The notes below the pieces were generated by a model. That model made no database searches. It had not been told where the DNA came from and worked only from the letters and a program-made list of their open reading frames with translations. DNA of 64,000 bases, from assembly GCF_019448085.1 (NCBI RefSeq), contig NZ_JAGFNZ010000002.1, forward strand, positions 558,001-622,000. Direction: 5' to 3'. This document shows, piece by piece, positions 36,359-43,907 of the stretch. The stretch is from Caproiciproducens faecalis. GTDB taxonomy: Bacteria > Bacillota > Clostridia > Oscillospirales > Acutalibacteraceae. Position 1 is the first letter of the stretch, and the number at the start of each line of letters is the position of its first letter. Position numbers and translations under genes: made by a program.

Positions 36359-36733
36359 TTATTTTACCGCTATGACTTCCACTTCCACCAGCACATTTTT
36401 GGGAAGCTGCTTTACCGCAACGCAGGAACGCGCTGGTTTGCCTGTAAAGTATTTTTCATAGACAGCGTTAAAAGCGGCGAAGTCGGCCATGTCCGCTAAA
36501 AAGCAGGTGGTTTTTACCGCGTTTGTGAAATCCGCTCCCGCCGCTTTTAAAACCGCGGCAATGTTATGCATGACCTGCTCGGTCTGTACGGTAATGTCGC
36601 CCGCTGCAATTTCACCGGTCGCGGGAATGATCGGAATCTGCCCGCTTAGGTAAACGGTGTTTCCCGCTTCAATTGCCTGAGAATAAGGGCCGATGGCGGC
36701 CGGTGCGTCTTTCGTTGAAATAACCTGACTCAT
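36359..36733 (-). CDS. ridA: RidA family enamine/imine deaminase
   Basis: The 124-residue product starts MSQVISTKDAPAAIGPYSQA and contains GKPARSCVAVKQLPK with the catalytic Arg, typical of RidA. It hydrolyses the reactive 2-aminoacrylate and related enamines that threonine/serine dehydratases release. It lies 19 bases downstream of ilvA, whose product makes exactly such intermediates, so the pairing is functional. ATG 36733 has GGAGG 8 bases upstream; a start at 36748 is rejected. Confidence 0.95.
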   Translation of the reverse strand: MSQVISTKDAPAAIGPYSQAIEAGNTVYLSGQIPIIPATGEIAAGDITVQTEQVMHNIAAVLKAAGADFTNAVKTTCFLADMADFAAFNAVYEKYFTGKPARSCVAVKQLPKNVLVEVEVIAVK

Positions 36734-36752
36734 GGTATCATCCTCCATTTAT

Positions 36753-37952
36753 TTACATGTTTTTGATATGATAGCCCGCATCGATAATCGCCCTGCGGAT
36801 CTGTTCCAGATGCTCATGGTTTCTGGTCTCCATGCGGATATGCAGATAGCAGTCATTGATGCCGGTGTTTTCTCCGCCGCGGTCATGGTGGACACTGACC
36901 ACATTCCCGCCGAGGTCGGCAATAATGGCGGAAACATCCTTCAGCTGACCCGGTTTATCCATCATGGCAATCACAAGGTCGCCCGAACGCCCGGCTTTCA
37001 GCAGGCCCCGGGTGATGACACGGGAGAGAATGGTTACGTCAATGTTGCCGCCTGACAGTAAGCACACCACTTTTTTGCCCTTTACGTCCACCTTGTTGAA
37101 CATGGCGGCCGCAACGGCCACCGCGCCGGCGCCTTCGGCAATCAGCTTCTGCTGCTCGATCAGTGTAAGAATCGCGGTGGCAATTTCGTCCTCCGTTACG
37201 GTGACGATTTCATCGACATATTTGCTGCACAGTTCAAATGTGGTTTCTCCCGGGCATTTCACCGCGATGCCGTCCGCAAAGGTGGAAACGGATTTCAAAG
37301 CCTGCACCTGTTTGTCGGCGAGCGCCCGCACCATGCTGGGCGCTCCGCTTGCCTGTACGCCGTAGACCTTACAGTTGGGGTTCAGCGACTTGACGGCATA
37401 CGCCACGCCGGAAATCAGACCGCCGCCGCCGACAGGGACGATCACCGCGTCCACGTCGGGCAGCTGGTTCAAAATTTCCAGACCGATGGTACCCTGTCCG
37501 GCAATCACTTGCGGGTCGTCAAACGGATGGATAAAGGTCGCGCCGCTTTCCTCCTGCAGCTCACAGGCTTTCTGATACGCGTCGTCGTAGACACCCTTGA
37601 CCAGACAAACCTCTGCTCCATAGCTTTTCGTCGCCTCCACCTTGGAAATCGGCGCGCTGTCAGGGATGCAGATCAGCGAACGGATGCCGTTTTTTGCCGC
37701 GGCAAGGGCTACGCCCTGCGCGTGGTTGCCAGCAGAGCAGGCGATAACACCCTTTGCCTTTTCCTCCTCAGTCAGCTGAGATATTTTGTAGTATGCTCCG
37801 CGCACCTTGAACGATCCTGTTATCTGAAGATTCTCTGTCTTCAGGTAAATCTGGCTTTCCGGATTGATGAGCGGCGCGTGAATCAATGCCGTTTCACGGA
37901 TAACGCCTTTTAAAACATAGGCGGCGTGGTAAACCTGATCTAACGTTAACAA
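36753..37952 (-). CDS. ilvA: Threonine ammonia-lyase with ACT domain
   Basis: The enzyme (399 residues) converts threonine to 2-oxobutyrate and ammonia, the first step to isoleucine. PLP-binding Lys is in GSFKVRGAY; the PLP phosphate loop is VGGGGLISG; residues about 325-399 are a single ACT domain (GDLVIAMMDKPGQLKDVSAI). The length fits the short one-ACT form, which may be biosynthetic or catabolic; its place after ilvB-ilvN supports biosynthesis. TTG 37952 is preferred as start (GGGGG 8 bases upstream), giving MLTLDQVYHAAYVLKG; TTG 37967 is an alternative. Confidence 0.93.
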   Translation of the reverse strand: MLTLDQVYHAAYVLKGVIRETALIHAPLINPESQIYLKTENLQITGSFKVRGAYYKISQLTEEEKAKGVIACSAGNHAQGVALAAAKNGIRSLICIPDSAPISKVEATKSYGAEVCLVKGVYDDAYQKACELQEESGATFIHPFDDPQVIAGQGTIGLEILNQLPDVDAVIVPVGGGGLISGVAYAVKSLNPNCKVYGVQASGAPSMVRALADKQVQALKSVSTFADGIAVKCPGETTFELCSKYVDEIVTVTEDEIATAILTLIEQQKLIAEGAGAVAVAAAMFNKVDVKGKKVVCLLSGGNIDVTILSRVITRGLLKAGRSGDLVIAMMDKPGQLKDVSAIIADLGGNVVSVHHDRGGENTGINDCYLHIRMETRNHEHLEQIRRAIIDAGYHIKNM

Positions 37953-37977
37953 GCTGATATCCCCCAACGTATTTAAT

Positions 37978-38466
37978 TTATTTCATCATTGCCATTGCGC
38001 CGGTGCGCAGAATTTTCAGAACATTGTACGGATTGTAAAGTTCGATAAAGGAATTGATGGTATTCGCGTCGCCGGTCAGCTCCACAATCATGGAATCCGG
38101 CTGCACATTTAAAATAGCGGCATGGAACACATTCGCGATTTCCACCAGTTTTTCGCTGTTCTGAAGGTTCCGCTCCACTTTCAAAAGCAGATGCTCGCGC
38201 ACGACGGCTTCTTCCCGGTTGAGCACGGTCACTTCCTCTATGTCTACCAGTTTGCTCACCTGTTTATCTACCTGACGGACAATTCGGTCGTCCCCGGAAA
38301 CGACAATCAGGATGCGGGAGTATTCCGTATTTTCCGTCTGTGCCGCGACGATGCTTAAAATGTTGTAGCAGCGGCGGCTGAACAGGCCGGCGATGCGCAG
38401 GAGAACGCCCGGATTGTTTCTGGCGAGTACGGACAATACATATTCTTTATCATTATTATGATTCAT
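37978..38466 (-). CDS. ilvN: Acetolactate synthase small (regulatory) subunit
   Basis: The 162-residue product has an N-terminal ACT domain (EYVLSVLARNNPGVLLRIAGLF) and a C-terminal domain with IYNPYNVLKILRTG-like ending. It binds IlvB, activates it and usually confers valine feedback inhibition. It lies between ilvB and ilvA in one transcript. Confidence 0.95.
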   Translation of the reverse strand: MNHNNDKEYVLSVLARNNPGVLLRIAGLFSRRCYNILSIVAAQTENTEYSRILIVVSGDDRIVRQVDKQVSKLVDIEEVTVLNREEAVVREHLLLKVERNLQNSEKLVEIANVFHAAILNVQPDSMIVELTGDANTINSFIELYNPYNVLKILRTGAMAMMK

Positions 38467-38482
38467 GGTAACCTGTCACTCC

Positions 38483-40153
38483 TCACATTTCAAGAATCGG
38501 ATTTTCCACGGAGCCGCCCGCCGGTACCATGGGCAGCACATTGACGTCCGGATTGATATGGCAGTTAATCACAACCGGCTCATGAAGCGCAAGCGCCTGC
38601 TTTAAGACCGGTTCGATTTCACTTCGACGGCTGATGGTAAACGCTTTGATGCCGAACGCCTGCGCCAGCATTTCGTAATTGGTTGTCCGGTCCAGCGTGG
38701 TCTGCGAAAAACGGCCGCCGTAGAAAAGCTTTTGCCACTGACGCACCATACCGAGCACCTGATTGTTGAAGATCAGTTCGATCACCGGAATATTGTACTG
38801 CGCCGCGGTGGAAAGCTCGTTGCAGTTCATATGGAAGCTTCCGTCGCCCGCGATGTTGACCACGCGTTTGTCGGGGTTGGCAACCTGCGCGCCGATGGCC
38901 GCGCCAAGACCAAAGCCCATGGTTCCCAGCCCGCCGGAGCTGACAAAGTGCCGGGGGGTACGGAACCGGTAGAACTGTGCCGTCCACATCTGATGCTGCC
39001 CGACCTCGGTAACCAGAATCGCTTCGGAGTTTGTCAGCCGGTCAAGGGTTTCCAGAACCTCCTGCGGCATCACTTCCTCCTCGGACGTTGCTTCCTGCAC
39101 CAGCGGATACAGCGCTTTCCATTCCGCAATCTCTTCCATCCAAAGCTTGTGCTGCCGCTGGGGGAGCATCCCGTTCAGGTGCGCCAGAATTTCTTTGGCG
39201 TCACCCTTCATCTTCAGGTCCACATCGATGTTTTTATTAAATTCCGCCGTATCAATCTCAATTTGAATAATGGGACAGTGCTGTGCAAACAGGTTCGCGT
39301 TGCACAGCACGCGGTCGGAAAAGCGCGTCCCCACGGCAATCAGCAGATCGCAGTTTTTAATAGCGAGGGCCGCGGTGTTCGTTCCGTGCATTCCCAGCAT
39401 CCCGATATAACGCGGATCGGTCTGGTCGTAGCCGCCCTGACACATTAAGGAAGAGGAAACCGGCGCGTCGAGCAGTTCCGCAAACTTCTTGAGTTCGCCA
39501 TACGCTTCTGCGGCAATCACGCCGCCGCCCGAATAGATAAACGGTTTTTCGCTTTTTCGGAGCATTTCCAGCGCCTGTTCAAAGCGCTCCGCGTAAGGGA
39601 AGTCTCCTCTTGGCGCCGGAAACGGTGTTTTAGGGGTATATTCATACTTCTGCGCCGTTACATCCTTTGGAATATCCACAAGCACCGGCCCTTTTCGGCC
39701 GGTACCGGCGATTAGAAACGCTTTTCGGATCGTATCGGCAAGATCTTCAATGTTTTTCACCAGATAATTATGTTTCGTAATCGGCATGGTAATGCCGGTA
39801 ATATCCACTTCCTGAAAACTGTCCAGTCCCAAAAGGTCACGGCTTACATTTCCGGTGATTGCAACCATGGGGACGGAATCCATATAGGCGGTGGCAATCC
39901 CGGTAACAAGGTTGGTTGCGCCCGGGCCGGACGTTGCAATGCAGACTCCGGTTTTTCCGGTCGACCGTGCGTAGCCGTCCGCGGCGTGGGCCGCGCCCTG
40001 CTCATGGGCGGTACGGATATGGTTGATTTTATTGCGGTACTCGTAAATGGCGTCGTAAATATTCAGCACCGCCCCGCCCGGATAGCCGAAAACCGTATCC
40101 ACACCCTGCTCCAGCAGGCACTCCATAAGAATCTGCGCTCCTGTTAACTGCAT
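38483..40153 (-). CDS. ilvB: Acetolactate synthase large subunit
   Basis: The 556-residue ThDP enzyme makes acetolactate or acetohydroxybutyrate. The catalytic Glu is in RTAHEQGAAHAADGYARS; the ThDP motif GDGSFHMNCNEL starts the C-terminal ThDP-binding region, and the central FAD domain is present. AAGGAGG precedes the ATG. It is the first gene of the T-box controlled operon. Confidence 0.96.
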   Translation of the reverse strand: MQLTGAQILMECLLEQGVDTVFGYPGGAVLNIYDAIYEYRNKINHIRTAHEQGAAHAADGYARSTGKTGVCIATSGPGATNLVTGIATAYMDSVPMVAITGNVSRDLLGLDSFQEVDITGITMPITKHNYLVKNIEDLADTIRKAFLIAGTGRKGPVLVDIPKDVTAQKYEYTPKTPFPAPRGDFPYAERFEQALEMLRKSEKPFIYSGGGVIAAEAYGELKKFAELLDAPVSSSLMCQGGYDQTDPRYIGMLGMHGTNTAALAIKNCDLLIAVGTRFSDRVLCNANLFAQHCPIIQIEIDTAEFNKNIDVDLKMKGDAKEILAHLNGMLPQRQHKLWMEEIAEWKALYPLVQEATSEEEVMPQEVLETLDRLTNSEAILVTEVGQHQMWTAQFYRFRTPRHFVSSGGLGTMGFGLGAAIGAQVANPDKRVVNIAGDGSFHMNCNELSTAAQYNIPVIELIFNNQVLGMVRQWQKLFYGGRFSQTTLDRTTNYEMLAQAFGIKAFTISRRSEIEPVLKQALALHEPVVINCHINPDVNVLPMVPAGGSVENPILEM

Positions 40154-40185
40154 TCCTATTCCTCCTTAAAAACATATCTTCCTCA

Positions 40186-40436
40186 AATAAAAAAACCTTC
40201 GCCTCTATGTATAGAGGCGAAGGTTTCACTTCGCGGTACCACTCTAAATTCGCCGAATAAACGGCATCTCAGCATGCATCCAACAATGCACTCCCCTGTA
40301 ACGGTGGGAACCCGGGCGTACCTACTAAGCGACTGTTCAGCTGCCTGCTCCGGGGTGATATCCTGCATTCGCCGCGCCGTCTTTCACCTGCCGACGGCTC
40401 TCTGTGAGCGGGAAGGATGCACTCTGTCCCCATCTG
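40186..40436 (-). promoter_or_regulatory. T-box riboswitch of ilvBNA, Ile specifier
   Basis: The minus-strand leader has a long stem I with the AGAGAG bulge, the T-box sequence AGAGTGGTACCGCGA (40231-40245) and a downstream terminator. In the specifier loop the reading GGAT-ATC-A-CCCC gives specifier ATC (isoleucine) at 40357-40359. Uncharged tRNAIle would bind and favour antitermination. Family assignment is firm; the specifier call is by eye. Confidence 0.9.
40190..40225 (-). terminator. T-box terminator before ilvB
   Basis: Minus strand AACCTTCGCCTCTA-TACA-TAGAGGCGAAGGTT followed by a T run. Confidence 0.92.
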
Positions 40437-40458
40437 CGCATTTTTGTTATTAGTTTAT

Positions 40459-40487
40459 AGGATATTATATTCTTTCCTGCTTGTCAA
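40459..40487 (-). promoter_or_regulatory. Promoter of the ilvBNA operon
   Basis: Minus strand TTGACA, 17 bases, TATCCT, about 20 bases before the T-box stem I. Confidence 0.75.
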
Positions 40488-40692
40488 GTGTTTTATGAAA
40501 ATCACTTGACCGCACCGGCCGAACTCACGGCAGAATCTCTCCGGCTCGGAGCAAGGACCGGATTGACCTGTGAATTCCCTAAATTTGACACCGTGTTTCG
40601 AAAGAATCAAGGAAAACAGCTGTTTTTTGCGATTAATTCTTATGAATAAATAAAGAAAAAACGGTGCATAATAAGGCAAAGGAGTGAAAAAA

Positions 40693-40902
40693 ATGTTAGA
40701 TAAAATCGCATTGCTTTTAGTGATTATCGGTGGCCTGAACTGGGGATCCATCGGTATTTTCCAGTTTGATCTTGTTGCCTGGATCGGTGGAGGGCAGTCC
40801 GGAATGTTCAGCCGAATCATCTATGTACTGGTTGCGATTGCGGCAATCTGGTGTATTTCACTGCTGTTCAGGGATGACGAGGTTGTCCATGACGCCACAT
40901 AA
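40693..40902 (+). CDS. DUF378 family small membrane protein
   Basis: The 69-residue product has two helices and the family pattern MLDKIALLLVIIGGLNWGSIGIFQFDLVAWIGG, followed by RIIYVLVAIAAIW and an acidic tail. DUF378 proteins are widespread in Firmicutes with no established function. ATG 40693 is chosen because GGAG lies 8 bases upstream; the in-frame GTG at 40684 overlaps that site. The 40488-40692 stretch before it holds no recognisable gene or clear promoter. Confidence 0.88.
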   Translation: MLDKIALLLVIIGGLNWGSIGIFQFDLVAWIGGGQSGMFSRIIYVLVAIAAIWCISLLFRDDEVVHDAT

Positions 40903-40905
40903 TCA

Positions 40906-40938
40906 AGACCCTCCCAGAAATGGGAGGGTTTCGTTTTG
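40906..40938 (+). terminator. Terminator after the DUF378 gene
   Basis: GACCCTCCCA-GAAA-TGGGAGGGTTT followed by CGTTTT, immediately after the stop codon and abutting the convergent small gene. Confidence 0.85.
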
Positions 40939-41169
40939 CTATCTGTTGTTGTCCGGAATCTCGTCGTCAGGTGTGGCTTCGATATAATCTTTGCCTTCTC
41001 TGGTGGAAAATTCGCCGGTGTTCCATTCATATGACGAATTTTCTTCGTCTTTTTGCGGATACGCGCTGTTGACATTCTGACCAAGGCAGTTCATATCGGT
41101 AAGACCGCATTTCTTACCGTCATTATTGGTATCGCCGTTCATATTTTTGATACTGTATTTTTTATTCAT
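40939..41169 (-). CDS. Small hydrophilic protein of unknown function
   Basis: The 76-residue product is rich in Asn, Asp, Gly and Lys with two Cys (KKCGLTDMNCLGQN) and an acidic C-terminus (EATPDDEIPDNNR). There is no signal peptide, helix or domain I can name; it looks disordered, perhaps a stress or spore-related protein (speculation). The ribosome binding site AAAGGAG is strong and a promoter is present, which supports it being real. It converges on the DUF378 gene. Confidence 0.65.
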   Translation of the reverse strand: MNKKYSIKNMNGDTNNDGKKCGLTDMNCLGQNVNSAYPQKDEENSSYEWNTGEFSTREGKDYIEATPDDEIPDNNR

Positions 41170-41189
41170 GAATTTCTCCTTTTTCCCAT

Positions 41190-41216
41190 AGCATTGTCCT
41201 AAAGGGGGACAATGCT
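41190..41216 (-). repeat. Leader hairpin of the small hydrophilic protein gene
   Basis: Perfect 10-bp arms agcattgtcc / ggacaatgct with a 7-base loop, just upstream of the ribosome binding site. It may stabilise the mRNA or control translation. Confidence 0.5.
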
Positions 41217-41237
41217 ACTATTCCCAAAGCGGAAAGT

Positions 41238-41266
41238 GTTATACTGCTTTTTACATAGAAGCGCAA
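41238..41266 (-). promoter_or_regulatory. Candidate promoter of the small hydrophilic protein gene
   Basis: Minus strand TTGCGC, 17 bases, TATAAC. Its -35 directly follows the T run of the dha operon terminator. Confidence 0.5.
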
Positions 41267-41310
41267 AAACAACAAGCACACCGTTTCATAACAAAACGAT
41301 GTGCCTGTTG
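41264..41310 (-). terminator. Terminator of the glp/dha gene group
   Basis: Minus strand CAACAGGCACATCGTTT ... AAACGGTGTGCTTGTTG (17 pairs, two of them G-U) followed by TTTTT, about 55 bases past dhaM. Confidence 0.82.
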
Positions 41311-41363
41311 CTATGGTGTGTGTCGAAACATGGAATAAGTAAAGGAGTAATCAAAATTAAATT

Positions 41364-41744
41364 TCAGAGTTTTTTCTCTGAAGCGGCGTCCTGTACGGAT
41401 TCTGCAATCTCTTCCAGACTCTGGTTGGCGCTGGAGCCGACCGCAGCAATGACCGCTCCCTCTACCAGAGGGCAGTCAAGCATCCGTATCTTTCTTTCGG
41501 GCATATTTTCAATTACCATTTCCGCTGTCATAACCGCGCTGCCCATATCCATCAGGATCACTGCGCCGTCATCGGTATATACAGAATCAATGGCTGTGCT
41601 GATTTTTTCAAAACTGGTGCCAAAATTACCGTCCTCAAGACCGCCGGCCGGAACCACCGGTGCGTCGGCTGCCATCATTTTCGCCAGTTCGGCAACCCCT
41701 TCGGCAAGCTTTTGGCTGTGGGATACAATAATAATTCCTACCAT
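41364..41744 (-). CDS. dhaM: PTS-dependent dihydroxyacetone kinase, phosphotransfer subunit DhaM
   Basis: The 126-residue product is an EIIA-mannose-like DhaM domain: VSHSQKLAEGV with the phospho-accepting His9 and LMDMGSAVMTAEM. It takes phosphate from HPr and passes it to ADP on DhaL. It lacks the fused HPr and EI domains of E. coli DhaM, as usual in Firmicutes. It is 25 bases downstream of dhaL. Confidence 0.94.
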   Translation of the reverse strand: MVGIIIVSHSQKLAEGVAELAKMMAADAPVVPAGGLEDGNFGTSFEKISTAIDSVYTDDGAVILMDMGSAVMTAEMVIENMPERKIRMLDCPLVEGAVIAAVGSSANQSLEEIAESVQDAASEKKL

Positions 41745-41769
41745 ATTTTCCCTTTCCTGTTTAACATCC

Positions 41770-42393
41770 TCAGATCATACTGTTGATAACTTTCAGCATT
41801 AAGCAGGCAGAGGTCGCGCCAGGGTCCTGATGCCCAAGGCTTCTTTCCCCAAGGTAGCTGGCCCTTCCTTTTGTTGCAATAATGGTTTTGGTATATTCAA
41901 TGCCCTTTTCGGCGGCTTCCACTCCAAGAGTGAGCGCAGCCTTAAAGTCGTTATTTTCTTCGTAGCTTTTTTTAATGGCATTCAGCGCCGGAATCAAGGC
42001 ATCCAGCATGGTCTTTTCGCCTTCGTGCGCCTTGCCCCTCATTTCGATCCCGCTGATCGCGGCTTCCATTCCAATAATAAAGTCGCCGCCGTCCATTTCG
42101 GTTTTTGCGCCGATTGCGGATCCGGCCCTCATAAAAGCGGTTCCGTAAAGCGGGCCGGAAGCGCCGCCCACGGTGGAAACCAGTGTCATGCCGACTGTTT
42201 TTAAAATCGAACCGATATCTTTTCCTGAGAGATCGGCCAGTTTCTTTTCGACTTCCTTGAAGCCTCTGGCCATATTGATTCCATGGTCACCGTCACCAAT
42301 AACATTGTCCAATTCCGTTAAGAAATCCTTTTCCATCTGAATTTGCTCGCCAATCTGCTTCAGTATTTCTATAACTTTATTGCTGTCCGTCAT
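41770..42393 (-). CDS. dhaL: Dihydroxyacetone kinase subunit DhaL
   Basis: The 207-residue all-helical subunit carries ADP/ATP as a fixed phosphate relay. The Mg-nucleotide site shows in LDNVIGDGDHGINMARGF (three Asp) and GGASGPLYGTAFMRAG; GRASYLGERSLGHQDPGA closes the nucleotide pocket. It works with DhaK and DhaM. A hairpin separates it from dhaK. Confidence 0.95.
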   Translation of the reverse strand: MTDSNKVIEILKQIGEQIQMEKDFLTELDNVIGDGDHGINMARGFKEVEKKLADLSGKDIGSILKTVGMTLVSTVGGASGPLYGTAFMRAGSAIGAKTEMDGGDFIIGMEAAISGIEMRGKAHEGEKTMLDALIPALNAIKKSYEENNDFKAALTLGVEAAEKGIEYTKTIIATKGRASYLGERSLGHQDPGATSACLMLKVINSMI

Positions 42394-42468
42394 AATGATT
42401 TCCCTTTCTTAAAAATATATCCATATCATTCTGTAATTAATGATATCTATGCAACCAGATGAAAATTA

Positions 42469-42496
42469 TGCGGCGGAACGGTGGGGCTCCGCCGCA
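42469..42496 (-). repeat. Intercistronic hairpin between dhaK and dhaL
   Basis: Perfect 9-bp GC-rich arms tgcggcgga / tccgccgca with a 10-base loop, followed on the minus strand by TAATTTTC. It could be a weak terminator or an mRNA-stabilising element. Confidence 0.6.
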
Positions 42497-42508
42497 CACA
42501 AAATTTTG

Positions 42509-43498
42509 TTATGCTTTGAAAGCCGGAGTGTCGGCTTTTGCGTCGAGCAATTCTTTCAGCTCATCGTCAAGACGGAGCAGCGAAATGGAGAAACCTGCCA
42601 TTTCAATGGAGGTCATGTAATTCCCGACAAACGTTTTGTAAATCTTGATTCCTTTTTCGGTCAGGTAATCATGAATCTTATTGTTGGCAATAAAGAGTTC
42701 CATAAGAGGAGTTGCGCCGGAGCCGTTAACCATCACCGCAACCTCTTTGCCGCTGTAATCAATGTCCGCAACGATTTTGTCAAGAAGCATGGTAACGATT
42801 TCGTCCGCGCTTCTGATCTTCTCTCTGTGGGTACCCGGCTCGCCGTGGATACCGATACCGATTTCCATCTCATCCTCACCGAGTTCAAAACCGGGCTTGC
42901 CGGCCGCGGGAACGGTGCAGGGCGTAAGCGCCATGCCCATTGTTCTGACATTGTCGACTACCTTCTGCGCAACACGGTGAACCTCATCCAGATCCGCTCC
43001 GGTCTCAGCCTTTGCGCCGGCAATCTTATGAACAAACACAGTTCCGGCAACGCCGCGGCGACCGGTTGTGTAAAGGCTGTCTTTGACCGCGACGTCGTCG
43101 TTCGTTACAACATACTTTACGCTGACTCCGTCCGCTTCGGCCATTTCCGCCGCCATTTCAAAGTTCATGACGTCGCCCGTGTAGTTTTTCACTACCATCA
43201 GCACGCCCTTATCGGTGGCAATCGCTTTGATGCCCTCATAAATCTGATCAGGAGTAGGAGAAGTGAACACTGCTCCCGCAACGGCACAGTCAAGCATGCC
43301 TTCGCCGACATATCCGCCGTGAGCGGGCTCGTGGCCGCTGCCGCCGCCGCTGATGAGTGCCACCTTGCCTTCTTTTTTGTGAGCCCTGACAACGACATTG
43401 CCGCAGTCCAGTTTTCTGACGTGATTAGGATACGCTTTCACCATACCGACAATCATTTCCTGTTCCACATTGTCCACGCTGTTTATTAACTTCTTCAC
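42509..43498 (-). CDS. dhaK: Dihydroxyacetone kinase subunit DhaK
   Basis: The 329-residue subunit binds dihydroxyacetone covalently through a His: GIGIHGEPG holds the hemiaminal His (about 220) and GGGSGHEPAHGGYVGEGML the substrate-orienting His. It phosphorylates dihydroxyacetone with DhaL and DhaM, giving DHAP for glycolysis. It lacks the C-terminal DhaL fusion of ATP-dependent kinases, so the system is PTS-dependent. Confidence 0.96.
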   Translation of the reverse strand: MKKLINSVDNVEQEMIVGMVKAYPNHVRKLDCGNVVVRAHKKEGKVALISGGGSGHEPAHGGYVGEGMLDCAVAGAVFTSPTPDQIYEGIKAIATDKGVLMVVKNYTGDVMNFEMAAEMAEADGVSVKYVVTNDDVAVKDSLYTTGRRGVAGTVFVHKIAGAKAETGADLDEVHRVAQKVVDNVRTMGMALTPCTVPAAGKPGFELGEDEMEIGIGIHGEPGTHREKIRSADEIVTMLLDKIVADIDYSGKEVAVMVNGSGATPLMELFIANNKIHDYLTEKGIKIYKTFVGNYMTSIEMAGFSISLLRLDDELKELLDAKADTPAFKA

Positions 43499-43553
43499 AA
43501 AAAACGCCTCCTGTCATTTATTATAAATTGATGAGTGCGGCAGTGCCAAAGTC

Positions 43554-43907
43554 TTATTCAAGCTCTTTTGTCGCTATGATATTGACCGGCGTACCGCATA
43601 CATTTCGGATTAGGACTTCCCCGATGTGAATCGGGCGCATCACTGTGTGGCGGGAGATTTCTTCCAGACAATCAAAGATTTTGCTTTTCTCAATCGGCTG
43701 AGAGGTTTTGACGGAGAGCGGCTGCGTGGTACCGTAAACCTTCATCAGGGCGGTCACCATTCTGGTCGGAAGCGTCAGCTCCTCCTGAGCATATTTTTTA
43801 CCGATATTGCAGGTGTAGCCTTCGATGGATATAATTTTATCCCCATCCACTTCCGCTGTAATCCGGCAGCCCATCGGGCAACCAATGCAGGTAATTTCTT
43901 TTATCAT
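43554..43907 (-). CDS. DUF1667 protein of the anaerobic glycerol-3-phosphate module
   Basis: The 117-residue product starts with ITCIGCPMGCRITAEV, a CxxCxxxC motif plus Cys33 in GYTCNIGKKYA, suggesting an Fe-S or metal site. DUF1667 genes regularly follow the two FAD oxidoreductases of clostridial glp loci, so it may pass electrons for glycerol-3-phosphate oxidation (inference). It overlaps the upstream oxidoreductase by four bases (ATGA). Confidence 0.85.
   Translation of the reverse strand: MIKEITCIGCPMGCRITAEVDGDKIISIEGYTCNIGKKYAQEELTLPTRMVTALMKVYGTTQPLSVKTSQPIEKSKIFDCLEEISRHTVMRPIHIGEVLIRNVCGTPVNIIATKELE

Noticed and set aside
40455-40820. Minus-strand frame of 121 codons between the ilv promoter and the DUF378 gene
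   Set aside because: It overlaps the DUF378 coding region and the ilv promoter, has no ribosome binding site and no protein-like composition.
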